From Ruminococcus bicirculans (ex Wegman et al. 2014) (lineage in GTDB: Bacteria; Bacillota; Clostridia; Oscillospirales; Ruminococcaceae), in contig NZ_HF545617.1 of NCBI RefSeq assembly GCF_000723465.1, positions 124,001-188,000 on the forward strand: DNA of 64,000 nt, read 5' to 3'. The notes beneath the pieces were generated by a model. That model worked only from the letters and a program-made list of their open reading frames with translations, had not been told where the DNA came from and did not search any database. Of this stretch, positions 41,481 to 51,100 are shown piece by piece (the stretch's first letter is position 1; each line of letters begins with the position of its first letter). The position numbers and the translations under genes were made by a program.

Positions 41481-43151
41481 ATGAAAAACGTAGAAAAGTA
41501 TGAGAGAGGCTATTATATGCCTCCTGTAAAGTGCATGAAGTGGGCTGAAAAAGAGTATGTTGACCACGCTCCTGCATGGTGTTCTGTTGACCTGAGAGAT
41601 GGAAATCAGGCTCTTATCATTCCTATGAGCCTTGAAGAAAAGCTGGAGTTTTTCACAAAGCTCGTTGAGATAGGCTTCAAGGAGATAGAGATAGGTTTCC
41701 CTGCCGCCTCTGAAACAGAGTATGAGTTCTGCCGCACACTTATTGAGAAGAACATGATACCTGATGATGTTACTATTCAGGTGCTCACACAGTCAAGAGA
41801 GCATATCATAAAGAAAACATTTGAAGCTATCGACGGTGCAAAGAACGCTGTTGTCCACCTTTATAACTCAACATCTGTTGCACAGAGAGAGCAGGTTTTC
41901 CGAAAGTCTAAGGAAGAGATAATAAAGATAGCTACAGACGGTGCAAAGCTCTGTAACGAGTATAAGAAGCACGCAAAGGGCAATATCGTATTCGAGTATT
42001 CTCCTGAGAGCTTCACAGGCACAGAGCCTGAGTTTGCAAGAGATATCTGCAACGCTGTTATCGACATCTGGCAGCCTACACCTGATAACAAGGTCATCAT
42101 CAACCTGCCTGTAACAGTTGAAATGTCAATGCCTCATGTTTATGCTCAGCAGGTAGAGTATATGTGCGACACTCTTCACAACAGAGAGAACGTTATAGTT
42201 TCACTTCACCCACATAATGACAGAGGCTGTGCAGTGGCAGACTGCGAAATGGGTCTGCTTGCAGGTGCTGACAGAATAGAGGGTACTTGTTTCGGCAATG
42301 GTGAGAGAACAGGCAATGCCGATATCGTTACTATCGCACTTAATATGTACACTCACGGAGTTGACCCTAAGCTGGACTTCTCAGATATGCCTGCACTGGT
42401 AGAGCTTTATGAGAGAGTTACAAGAATGAAGGTTTATGACAGAAGCCCATATTCAGGCGCACTTGTATTCGCTGCATTCTCAGGCTCACATCAGGACGCT
42501 ATCGCAAAGGGCATGAACTGGAGAAAAGAAAAGAGCTGTGACAAGTGGACTGTTCCTTATCTGCCTATCGACCCACATGATGTTGGAAGAGAGTATGACG
42601 GTGACGTTATCAGAATAAACTCGCAATCAGGCAAGGGAGGAATTGGCTTTATCCTCCAAAATCAGTTCGGCTATGATCTTCCAAAGAAGATGAGAGAGGA
42701 CTTTGGCTACAAGGTAAAGGCTGTTTCAGACCACAAGCACAAGGAGCTTATGCCTGATGAGGTCTACAAGATATTCAAGGACGAGTACCTCAACAAGTGC
42801 GCACCTGTTGACATTCCTGAAGCACACTATGTTCAGAAGCAGAACGGCACTATCTGCGCCGCTATCACAGCTTCAGTAAACGGTGTAACAGACGATCATA
42901 CAGCAGAGGGCAACGGACGTCTTGACGCTGTGGCAAATGCTATCAAGCAGGCTTTGAACTTTGATTTTACCGTGGAAACATACACAGAACACGCTCTTGA
43001 AAGAAAGTCAACATCTGAGGCTGTTTCGTATGTTGGAATTTCCTGCGGTGATAAGATGTATTGGGGCGTCGGCAGACACTCAGATATCATCGTATCTTCT
43101 ATCAAGGGTCTTGTTTCAGCTATCAACAACGCTTTTGCAGATAAGAAGTAA
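41481..43151 (+). CDS. leuA: 2-isopropylmalate synthase
   Basis: 556 residues, cytoplasmic. Condenses acetyl-CoA with 2-ketoisovalerate, the first committed step of leucine synthesis. HMGL-like barrel: WCSVDLRDGNQALIIPMS near 30, ENVIVSLHPHNDRGCAVADCEMGLLAGADRIEGT with the metal-binding HxHN, and GNGERTGNADIVTIALN. The C-terminal regulatory LeuA dimer domain (about 430-550) suggests leucine feedback. The form is the long alpha-IPMS type. SD AAGGAGG. Other leu genes are not adjacent. Confidence 0.96.
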   Translation: MKNVEKYERGYYMPPVKCMKWAEKEYVDHAPAWCSVDLRDGNQALIIPMSLEEKLEFFTKLVEIGFKEIEIGFPAASETEYEFCRTLIEKNMIPDDVTIQVLTQSREHIIKKTFEAIDGAKNAVVHLYNSTSVAQREQVFRKSKEEIIKIATDGAKLCNEYKKHAKGNIVFEYSPESFTGTEPEFARDICNAVIDIWQPTPDNKVIINLPVTVEMSMPHVYAQQVEYMCDTLHNRENVIVSLHPHNDRGCAVADCEMGLLAGADRIEGTCFGNGERTGNADIVTIALNMYTHGVDPKLDFSDMPALVELYERVTRMKVYDRSPYSGALVFAAFSGSHQDAIAKGMNWRKEKSCDKWTVPYLPIDPHDVGREYDGDVIRINSQSGKGGIGFILQNQFGYDLPKKMREDFGYKVKAVSDHKHKELMPDEVYKIFKDEYLNKCAPVDIPEAHYVQKQNGTICAAITASVNGVTDDHTAEGNGRLDAVANAIKQALNFDFTVETYTEHALERKSTSEAVSYVGISCGDKMYWGVGRHSDIIVSSIKGLVSAINNAFADKK

Positions 43152-43164
43152 TGAATAAAAATTT

Positions 43165-43197
43165 AAGGGACAGGTGAAAGTCTGCCCCTTTTTTTGT
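43165..43197 (+). terminator. leuA terminator
   Basis: AAGGG-CAG and CTG-CCCTT form a short interrupted stem followed by TTTTTTT. Confidence 0.75.
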
Positions 43198-43237
43198 ACA
43201 AAAAATGCAGCCATATAGAATATGACCGCATTGTATA

Positions 43238-45382
43238 TTATTTCTTTTTTCTTCTGAAAAGCCTTTTGAGCCAGCCTAAAAAGCCCTTTTTCTCCTTTTC
43301 AGGCTCAACAGCCTTTGAATCATTAACAGGAGCAGGCTTTGGTGCATTGGCGTATGCTTCAGCGTAAAATCTGCTTTGTGCGTCAATGGCGATATCTCCA
43401 CGCTCTGCACGGACATATTTTCCGTCAGGCTGCATTATCCTTGCTTTTACGTTGTCCTGCATCTGGGTGTCAAAAATATCGAGGACACGTTTTTTTACTT
43501 CTTCACTGAGGATAGGTGCGGCGACCTCAACTCGCCTTGTGGTGTTTCTTGTCATATAGTCTGCGCTGGATATGTATACCTTTTTGCGAACACCTGTGCC
43601 GAAAATATATATCCTTGCGTGCTCAAGATATCGTCCTACTATGGAGCGTATCTGCACATTGTCAGTAACGCCCTCCACGCCTGCCACAAGGCAGGATATA
43701 CCTCTTATAACAAGCTCTACCTTCACGCCTGCCTGAGAACATTCTATTATCTTGTCCATAAGCACCTTATCAGTAAGAGAATTGAGCTTTGCGGCAACAT
43801 ATCCCTCACCGCCTGCTCTTGCAATGCTTATCTCATTATCCATAAGCTCCACTACCTTATTTTGCAGACAGTGGGGAGCGACCATAAGTGCCTTTGAGCT
43901 TTCCACAAGCTCGCCCATTGACAGCGTTCTGAACACCTCGCAAGCGTCCTGAGCAATGTCATTGTTTGATGTCATAAGGCAAAGGTCTGTGTAAAGCCCT
44001 GCGGTCTTTTCGTTGTAGTTTCCTGTACCCACCTGAACAGTGTACTTTACGCTGTCGCCAACTTTTCTTGTAATAAGACAAAGCTTTGAATGGACTTTAA
44101 GTCCCTGCGGACCATACATTACATGACAGCCTGACTCCTCGAGAAGCTTTGACCAGCCTATATTGTTTTCCTCATCAAAACGTGCCCTCAGCTCCACAAG
44201 CACAAGCACGTCCTTGCCATTTTCTGCGGCGTTGCACAACGCCTTTATGACCTTGGAGTTCTTCGCCACACGATACAAAGTCATTTTGACAGACGTAACG
44301 CTATCATCCTTTGCCGCCTCGTCAAGCAGCCTGATAAAAGGCTTTATGGACTCATAAGGATAGTGCAGAAAAAGATCCTTTTCGTCTATCTGCTCTATCA
44401 TTGACCTTGACGGGTCTATCATCGCAGAGGGCTGAGGCTCCTGCTTCGGAAAAAAAAGCTCTTTTCTGTCTGCCGCCTTGTCAAACACAGCGAACACATA
44501 GGACATATCAAGGGGAGTTTTCTCCACAAAGACTTGCTTTTCTGAAAGCTCCAACCTTGAAAGCAGTTCGTTCAGCACAGTGTCGGATATTTGCTTTGAA
44601 AGCTGTAATCTCACAGGGCAAAGGCGTTTACGCTTGTTGATAAGCTCAGACATATTTTGTCTGAAATCAAGTTCCGAGTCAAAGCCCTCGTCAACGTCGA
44701 TATCGGCGTTTCGTGTCACTCTCATAAGAGCCTTTTCTTCTATTTTATAGCCCTCAAATGCCTTGTCAGCATAATGGAGAATAAGCTCTTCTACAAGGAT
44801 ATAGCTTATGCACCCCTCGTCATCAGGAAGAAAGATCACACGCTGGAATTTCTCGTTACAGCTAACTATACCCACTGTGACGGCAGATTTTGAAGCGAGT
44901 TTTGCGACCGCATAAATACTTTGATTTGCAAGAAATGGGAAAGGGTGTCTTTTATCAATGATAAACGCATTAAGAAACGGCTTGACCTCATAGGCATAAT
45001 AAGCTTCAAGAAATTTCTTATCCTGTTCAGTGAGAGCCTTTATGTTTTTATGTACTATATTTTTAAGCTCCAGTTCCTCGCAGATAGCTTTGTATGTCTT
45101 ATCTTTTATTGGTATAAGCTCATGAACACGCTCAAATATTGCTGAAAGCTGTTCAGATGGACGCATTTTAGACTTGTTGTCTTTATGATCGTCGTCCACA
45201 AGCGAGGAATCATAAAGCGAGCCCACACGCACCCTAAAAAACTCGTCAAGATTGCTTGCAAATATCGACTGAAAAAGCAATCTTTCAAGAAGCGGTGTAG
45301 CACTGTCCTGAGCTTCTTCAAGAACTCTCTCGTTAAATTTAAGCCATGATAACTCTCTGTTATCGTAGACCCTGTTATTCAT
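43238..45382 (-). CDS. ppk1: Polyphosphate kinase
   Basis: 714 residues. Reversibly polymerises ATP gamma-phosphate into polyphosphate. Domain order is complete: N-terminal RELSWLKFNERVLEEAQD, the head domain, then two phospholipase-D-like catalytic domains with GLKVHSKLCLITRK and HARIYIFGTGVRKKVYISSADYMTRN; histidines in these segments provide the phosphorylated site. A basic C-terminal tail (GWLKRLFRRKKK) is an addition beyond the usual core. SD AGGAG. No exopolyphosphatase gene is adjacent. Confidence 0.95.
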   Translation of the reverse strand: MNNRVYDNRELSWLKFNERVLEEAQDSATPLLERLLFQSIFASNLDEFFRVRVGSLYDSSLVDDDHKDNKSKMRPSEQLSAIFERVHELIPIKDKTYKAICEELELKNIVHKNIKALTEQDKKFLEAYYAYEVKPFLNAFIIDKRHPFPFLANQSIYAVAKLASKSAVTVGIVSCNEKFQRVIFLPDDEGCISYILVEELILHYADKAFEGYKIEEKALMRVTRNADIDVDEGFDSELDFRQNMSELINKRKRLCPVRLQLSKQISDTVLNELLSRLELSEKQVFVEKTPLDMSYVFAVFDKAADRKELFFPKQEPQPSAMIDPSRSMIEQIDEKDLFLHYPYESIKPFIRLLDEAAKDDSVTSVKMTLYRVAKNSKVIKALCNAAENGKDVLVLVELRARFDEENNIGWSKLLEESGCHVMYGPQGLKVHSKLCLITRKVGDSVKYTVQVGTGNYNEKTAGLYTDLCLMTSNNDIAQDACEVFRTLSMGELVESSKALMVAPHCLQNKVVELMDNEISIARAGGEGYVAAKLNSLTDKVLMDKIIECSQAGVKVELVIRGISCLVAGVEGVTDNVQIRSIVGRYLEHARIYIFGTGVRKKVYISSADYMTRNTTRRVEVAAPILSEEVKKRVLDIFDTQMQDNVKARIMQPDGKYVRAERGDIAIDAQSRFYAEAYANAPKPAPVNDSKAVEPEKEKKGFLGWLKRLFRRKKK

Positions 45383-45438
45383 ATTCTTATTTCTCCTAAC
45401 TCCTATCGTAAGAAAGGCATCTTATATCATACTGTATT

Positions 45439-45467
45439 ATTATACCGCCAAACGAATATGATGTCAA
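45439..45467 (-). promoter_or_regulatory. ppk promoter
   Basis: Minus strand TTGACA, 17-base spacer, TATAAT, with a leader of about 50 bases. Confidence 0.85.
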
Positions 45468-45506
45468 TGCAGGTGCCGTAAAAAGCTTGTAAAATCGCCA
45501 TAAAAC

Positions 45507-45535
45507 AAAAAAACTCCCGCCCGAAGGCAGGAGCA
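45507..45535 (-). terminator. Terminator of the small zinc-ribbon membrane protein gene
   Basis: CTCCCGCC and GGCAGGAG pair across CGAA; on the minus strand TTTTTTTG follows. Confidence 0.82.
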
Positions 45536-45549
45536 GATCGTCTTGAAGA

Positions 45550-45831
45550 TCAGATCCCGATATATTCCTTAGCGGTCTGGCATATATTTGCACAGTTATT
45601 CGCAAGGACGCTGTTGTCTTGTGGCAGATTCGGCAACATGATAAGCCAAAAAAGAATGAACACCATTATAAGCATAAGCGTTGCACCAGTCAAAAGTATC
45701 AAAGCGGCTGAACGCTTTGATTTCAGTGTTGTATGTACGTCGCTGCACACTTTTTCGGCGGGCTGTGCATTTTCTTTTTCCTCGTTAGAAATACGTTTTT
45801 CTTGCTCTTTTTTACACTCAGTACACAACAT
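45550..45831 (-). CDS. Small membrane protein with N-terminal CxxC, function unknown
   Basis: 93 residues. MLCTECKKEQ at the N-terminus looks like half a zinc ribbon, followed by a charged linker, one membrane helix (about 43-66, LILLTGATLMLIMVFILFWLIML) and a short tail with two further cysteines (NNCANICQ). SD TGGAGG before ATG. A TATAAT -10 lies about 45 bases upstream. It stands alone, with no recognised family. Confidence 0.6.
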   Translation of the reverse strand: MLCTECKKEQEKRISNEEKENAQPAEKVCSDVHTTLKSKRSAALILLTGATLMLIMVFILFWLIMLPNLPQDNSVLANNCANICQTAKEYIGI

Positions 45832-46050
45832 ATACTTTAAACCTCCATAATCTATTTTTACTTCATTAATTATTATACCACATTCTTACCGTCTTGTGTT
45901 AAGCTGGCAGCTATAATTTACAAAATTTTGACTGAACTTTTTGTTAATATGTAAAATTATAAAACTTGTCATGTGAATATAATCTATCTTCATAAACAAA
46001 ACCCCTAAAAGAATGACTTAACAAAATCAAATATTGATATATTTCTGCTA

Positions 46051-46078
46051 TTGACAAATGATAAGCGTATGTTATAAT
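46051..46078 (+). promoter_or_regulatory. Promoter of the MarR-family gene
   Basis: TTGACA, 16-base spacer, TATAAT, with a leader of about 55 bases. Confidence 0.82.
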
Positions 46079-46140
46079 TACTGTGTGTGGAAAAATCAAC
46101 GAAAATATGTTGTAATTAGCTTTATGTGGAGGAAGTAAAA

Positions 46141-46584
46141 ATGGTAGACAATGTACGTCGTGAATGTATCATGTCAATGTATGAGATATACCCTCTCAGC
46201 AGAAAATTGGTATTTGATACGTTTGATAAGAAAAAGTATGATATAACAAGAACTCAGCAGATAATAATGCTGTCACTATGTATTGAGGGAACGCTCACAA
46301 TGTCACAGCTTGCAAGCAAGATAAACACTTCTAATGAGCAGGCAACAAGGGCAGTGGCACAGCTTGTTGACAAGGGCTTTGTTATCAGAATGCAAAACCC
46401 TGATAATCGCAGAGTTATCAACATCAGGCTCACTGACGAAGCTATGCGCTTTATGGAAAAGATGAAAAACGAGATACTTGATGATATACTTGGTAAATTT
46501 TCCAGCGTTTCAGATAGTGATATGAAAAAAATGAAGGACGCACTTGTATTTATAAATAGTATACTTAAAAAGGTGCTTAAATAG
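46141..46584 (+). CDS. MarR-family transcriptional regulator
   Basis: 147 residues from ATG 46141 (SD GGAGG); the frame opens at 46126. Winged helix-turn-helix: TRTQQIIMLSLCIEGTLTMSQLASKINTSNEQATRAVAQLVDKGFVIRMQNPDNRRVINIRLTDEAMRFM (about 35-105), with the DNRRV wing typical of MarR. The flanking helices would form the dimer. It lies 1.1 kb upstream of the pilus operon with only one small gene between, so control of pilus expression is possible but not shown. Confidence 0.9.
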   Translation: MVDNVRRECIMSMYEIYPLSRKLVFDTFDKKKYDITRTQQIIMLSLCIEGTLTMSQLASKINTSNEQATRAVAQLVDKGFVIRMQNPDNRRVINIRLTDEAMRFMEKMKNEILDDILGKFSSVSDSDMKKMKDALVFINSILKKVLK

Positions 46585-46593
46585 GAGGCTGTT

Positions 46594-46788
46594 ATGACAA
46601 AGGCAAAGAAAATAGTCAGCCGTTGCGAAAGCTGTGTGAATTACGTTTTTGATGAGGATTGTGAATGTTACTGCTGCATGGTCGATCTTGATGAGGACGA
46701 AGCATACAGATCAATGAGCGACAGCGAATATAGCTGTCCTTATTACAGGCTTGATGATGAATATGCTGTTGTGAGAAAGCAAAATTGA
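46594..46788 (+). CDS. Cys-rich small protein (DUF6472-like)
   Basis: 64 residues. Six cysteines (CESCVNYVFDEDCECYCC, then SCPYY) in an acidic protein suggest a metal- or cluster-binding miniprotein. The pattern CxxCVNY...C...CPY.RLDDEY..VRKQ is one I recall from a conserved clostridial family of unknown function. SD GGAGG; it follows the MarR gene by 9 bases and is surely cotranscribed with it. Confidence 0.72.
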   Translation: MTKAKKIVSRCESCVNYVFDEDCECYCCMVDLDEDEAYRSMSDSEYSCPYYRLDDEYAVVRKQN

Positions 46789-47235
46789 TGATAGATCGGT
46801 GAATACATGAAATTTGCCGATTTTTTCTTGCTTTGTTGAACGTGTAAAGTTCGAAAGCTTGTCAATATAGATGTGTAAAGTTTGTTTGCTTTGCAGTGAA
46901 CATTTGTCGCTAAACAAGGACCAATCTGGGGTTGAATTAATATTTGGCTAATGATAGAAAGTTATTTATCAAAGTTTACAAAATATTAATAAATACAGTA
47001 TTAGTATACAATGTTAAAATATTGACTATGCAGGCTGCTATAATCAAAATAGGAAAGTTTTTTTGGGGGAAAGTTGCAATTAGCGTAAAAACGCAGGTTT
47101 CGTATTGTTTCATGTTCAAGGCTAATAAATATGCCGTTTTATCATCTGCCGACACTATGAAAATGATAAATCAATATTGTGTAAACTATCAGTATATTTA
47201 TATGTAATAAAATACAAATATGATATATTGTGGGA
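46789..47235. other. Gene-free, AT-rich stretch before the pilus operon
   Basis: About 450 bases. The only long frame (46944-47207) lacks a ribosome site and any protein-like pattern. A small stem GCGT/ACGC with A4 loop lies near 47083-47096. I see no clear riboswitch or terminator, although a long regulatory region upstream of a surface operon is plausible. Confidence 0.35.
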
Positions 47236-47264
47236 TTGACAAATGGAAAATCAAGTGATATAAT
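47236..47264 (+). promoter_or_regulatory. Promoter of the pilus operon
   Basis: TTGACA, 17-base spacer, TATAAT, about 40 bases before the first gene. No other strong promoter is visible until the end of the operon. Confidence 0.85.
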
Positions 47265-47305
47265 ACTTGTAATTATATAGGCATACTGCGTCGGAGGTGA
47301 GGCTT

Positions 47306-47542
47306 TTGAAGGATAAGGCGCTTGAAAAATTGTCGAAAAATGAGCTGCTCGAGTTAATGCTTTATCTGCGAAAAGAATATGATAAGCTTAACGCAGAGAA
47401 TGAAAAGCTTCTTCAAAAGCTCGAAGATAAAAAAAGTATCACTGACCGACTTGACAGGCTGGAGCGGCAGGTAGCTGCACTGACAGGTCACAAGCTGGTT
47501 GTTGAGCAGCCGGTAGCGGAGGAAGATCATGGCGGCAGATAG
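47306..47542 (+). CDS. Coiled-coil miniprotein, first gene of the pilus operon
   Basis: 78 residues if started at TTG 47306, eight bases after GGAGG; a GTG at 47297 overlaps the SD and is less likely. The whole chain is predicted helical, with a Leu/Lys/Glu heptad coil (LLELMLYLRKEYDKLNAENEKLLQKLEDKK, then ITDRLDRLERQVAAL). No signal peptide or membrane segment, so cytoplasmic. It overlaps the signal-peptidase gene by 14 bases, implying translational coupling. Function unknown; it might regulate or chaperone the secretion step. Confidence 0.6.
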   Translation: MKDKALEKLSKNELLELMLYLRKEYDKLNAENEKLLQKLEDKKSITDRLDRLERQVAALTGHKLVVEQPVAEEDHGGR

Positions 47543-48131
47543 CAAGAACGAGGTGTTAAAAAAACCTGAGCTTCCTGATGTCCAGACACTTGAGCGTGTG
47601 GTAAAAAAGCGTCATGAAAGGCGGGAATATCTGAGGATACTCCGCAGTACTGTGGCGTCGCTTCTTGTTGTGGCAGCGGCAGCAGTTATTATATCAATGT
47701 TATTTTTGCCTGTTTTGAGAGTAACGGGTACAAGTATGACGCCGACTTTGCATGACGACGAGCTGGTGGTGTGCAGAAAGCGTGGAAGCTTTCAGAAGGG
47801 CGATATAGTTGCGTTTTATTACAATAATAAGATACTGTTGAAACGTGTTATCGCTACAGCAGGAGATGTGGTGGATATCAAGGAGGACGGTACTGTTATC
47901 GTCAACGGAAAAACCTTGAATGAGCCGTATGTTGATGGTAAAGCTCTGGGAGAATGTGATATCGAGTTGCCTTATCAGGTGCCTGACGAGAGAATATTCG
48001 TTATGGGCGACCACAGATCTACGTCTGTTGACAGCCGTACAAAGAGGATAGGCTGTATTGCTGAGGAAGCAGTGCTTGGAAAGGTCTCACTGAGGATATA
48101 TCCTTTTAAAAGGATAGGCACAGTGGACTAG
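47529..48131 (+). CDS. lepB: Signal peptidase I of the pilus operon
   Basis: 200 residues. A cytoplasmic N-tail, one membrane helix (about 42-60), then the S26 catalytic domain: Ser69 in GTSMTPTL, Lys105 in LLKRVIATAGD, and GDHRSTSVDSR. Both catalytic residues are present, unlike SipA-type pilus proteins of some streptococci that have lost them. It probably processes the pilin precursors encoded next to it. ATG at 47529 with SD GGAGGAAG. Confidence 0.92.
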   Translation: MAADSKNEVLKKPELPDVQTLERVVKKRHERREYLRILRSTVASLLVVAAAAVIISMLFLPVLRVTGTSMTPTLHDDELVVCRKRGSFQKGDIVAFYYNNKILLKRVIATAGDVVDIKEDGTVIVNGKTLNEPYVDGKALGECDIELPYQVPDERIFVMGDHRSTSVDSRTKRIGCIAEEAVLGKVSLRIYPFKRIGTVD

Positions 48132-48175
48132 CGTTTATTATAAATAGTGTATAATTTCGGAGGGAGTGATCCGTT

Positions 48176-51100
48176 TTGCAGAATTTTAACGGTAAAGTTC
48201 GGCAATATCTAAAAGAAAATGAAAGGAAAAAACGCAGCCGCTTGTTCGGTGTGGTGCTGTCTGTAGTTATGACAGTGTCAGTGCTGGCAAGTCTTGTTAT
48301 GCCTGCAATAAGTGCCACTGAGGGTACTTCCGTGGCAGGTGGGGATGTTTCCTATAACGGCGGAAGCTATTCTTATAAGGATGCGAATAGCGTCACGATA
48401 AAATCCTATGATGCGGTCGGTTCAGGAAAAGACCAATCTAAAAAGATCGAATTCAATGTGGAATTTAATTTTGACAAGGGCGCAATGACCAATAGGTATA
48501 TTTATTTCCCTATCGACGATAATGTTAGCCTGCCCGAGGGCGGTATACCGTCAGACGGAACCTGGGGCGATGTCGAGGATACCCACTTCGATGAAGGACA
48601 TGGAATTTCAGGTAAGTACAGAGTCGACGAGATAGATGGAAAGAAGTATCTTTTTATTGAGTTTGACGAGCGGTATCAACATAAAAATGAGAAGGACGCT
48701 ATAAGCGGCAAGGCAAGCTTTGAGGGTAATGTAAAGCGTAAGGATACAGATACAGGTGATAAGACCACAGTTGAGATAGGCGGTCAGACGGTTGAAATAG
48801 ACGGTTTTACTCCGCTCACTATGTCTGCTATAAAGGACGCAAGCGAAACTGCTGACGGAGTTAGGTGGACTATCACAGTGGACAATCCTGCAAAGAAGCC
48901 TCTTGACAGGATCGAGGACAAGCTTTTTAAGGATGCTGTTGACGGAAGCTTCACTGTTTCACCTGAGGGTGCAGGAAACTATGACGCGTCAAGCGGAAAG
49001 TTTGTTTTCAGCGATGGATTCAGCGAAGAAAATGTTACCATAAGCTACACGACCCCATATCCTACAAGCGACCCGAATTTCGTTATGTCAGGTAAGGTGG
49101 AAAACAAATCCACCACATATGATAAGGACGGAAATGGAGTAAAAGCAGATAAAACTATTTATTCTGAGTCAAAGAAGGATAAGATCTCAAAAACAGGCAA
49201 GAATGTTGACTACGACAATAACGAAGTCACATGGGAAATTGTTGTAAGCAACCCTAGCGGTGCAGACCTCAAGGGCTATCACCTTTATGATGAAGCATTC
49301 CCTGATGCAAAGCCAGGAAGCTTTGCACTTAAAGCTGATGATGGTTCAGATGTAAAGTACACACTTAATGGAAACACGCTTACGTTTGACGATAAAACAA
49401 CAGCGTCAAAAATTACTATCGAGTATGTGACAGCTATCGATCCTGACAAGGCGGAAACTACAAATACAGTTAAAATGCAAAGACCTGATAAAAGCCAACC
49501 ATGGTCTGATATCACATCAAGTGAAACTGTTTATAATAGGTATCAGATATCAAAAAGTGGTTGGATAGATAATAACACGTTAGGTATACTCAAATGGGAA
49601 GTAACTGTTAAATGTAATGACAAAAATTCTACCCTTAAAGGCAAGACAATAACTGATAATATGCTTAAAGCAGGACAGATTGTCAGCATAAAGGTTGGAA
49701 ATGATACCTTTGATGCAACAGTTGCAAGTGACGGTGAGCTTGTTTTGCCTGACAGAATAGGTGACAATAACGAGGTAGTTATTTCCTATGAAACAAAGGT
49801 TGCTGACTATGATCTTGGCGACCCTGACAGCAATGGAAATTATGCAGTGAAAAATACTGCAGGTATTGACGGATTCCATTCTGACAAGACAGTTTATTAT
49901 AAGCCTGTAAACGAGAAGTCAAAAACAGTTCTTGACATTTCTCAGGACGGAAGTAGTGTTACATATAAGTGGCAGGTAGAGGTCAAGCAGACAAACGGTT
50001 CCTTTAGGGGCAAGACTATAAGCGATATAATGAACGCTACGTCAAATGATGGCAAGTCAATAAAGAGCGTTCTTGACACTGATTCCATTATCATGTATGT
50101 TCAGAGAAATGGAACAGGAAGCTATGAACCGCTTAACAGTTCAAATTACACTGTAGTATCTAATGCCGACAACACTTCATTTGAGATAAAGTTCAATGAT
50201 AGTGAAGAATTTGACAATATAAACCTTGTGCAGATACAGTATAGCAGTACCGTAGATGTAACAGGTCTTGACGAAGGTACTATTATAAATGTAAATAACA
50301 AGGCTACTTATAAAGGTGAAACATTCGAGCCTAGTGCAGATAAGACTAAGTTTACTATAGGTGACAGCTCCAAAGCACCTTATGAAAAGTATGACGCTGC
50401 AAGCAGCACAGCAGGTGACACAGTGCATGATCTTAGCAGCCTGCCTGTTGTTACTGTAAATGGTGTTGAGTATTACAGGTTTGATTGGCGGCTTGATATC
50501 AACAAGGACGGCACTTATAAGCGTAACGATAATGTTGAGATCGTGGACACGCTTCCGGCGGGAATGATATTCTACGAGAACAAGGATTATCTCAAGTATT
50601 CATTTGGAAATAGTTCTGATAAGTATGATTTTGCACAAACAACTCAGTTTGAATATTTCTATGATAAGACAGCCAATACAGTAACTTTCAAGACTGCATG
50701 GAATCAGCAGGACGCTTGGACAGCTTACTACAGTACACTTGTAAAGGTCGATGATGTTAAGAATGGTGTTTACAAGAATGGTACTGCAGCGTTCAAAAAC
50801 ACAGTTCAGGATAAACCTGGAAAATATCCGGAGAGAAGCCAGACGCAGACAGTTAAGGAAAAGAACTTGAAGAAAACTTCTTCTCCGAAGTCCACCGGCT
50901 GTGAGATAACTTATACCATTGATGTTAACCCTAAAAAGCTCAAATGCTCAACAAACGGAATGATAACTCTCAACGATGTTATCAAGTGCGGAGGCACGGC
51001 TGTAGTTAAGACAAAGGACGCTCAGGGTAACATTCAGACAAAAACGGTAAGCATAAATGGCAATTCCGCTGTTGACATGGATCTGAAGTCTATCAAGGTA

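Noticed and set aside
41087-41482. 131-codon minus-strand frame across the leuA leader
   Set aside because: It is antisense to a well-supported T-box and contains no recognisable motif.
46944-47207. 87-codon frame upstream of the pilus operon
   Set aside because: No Shine-Dalgarno, AT-driven composition, no protein-like pattern. It is kept only as part of the gene-free region.
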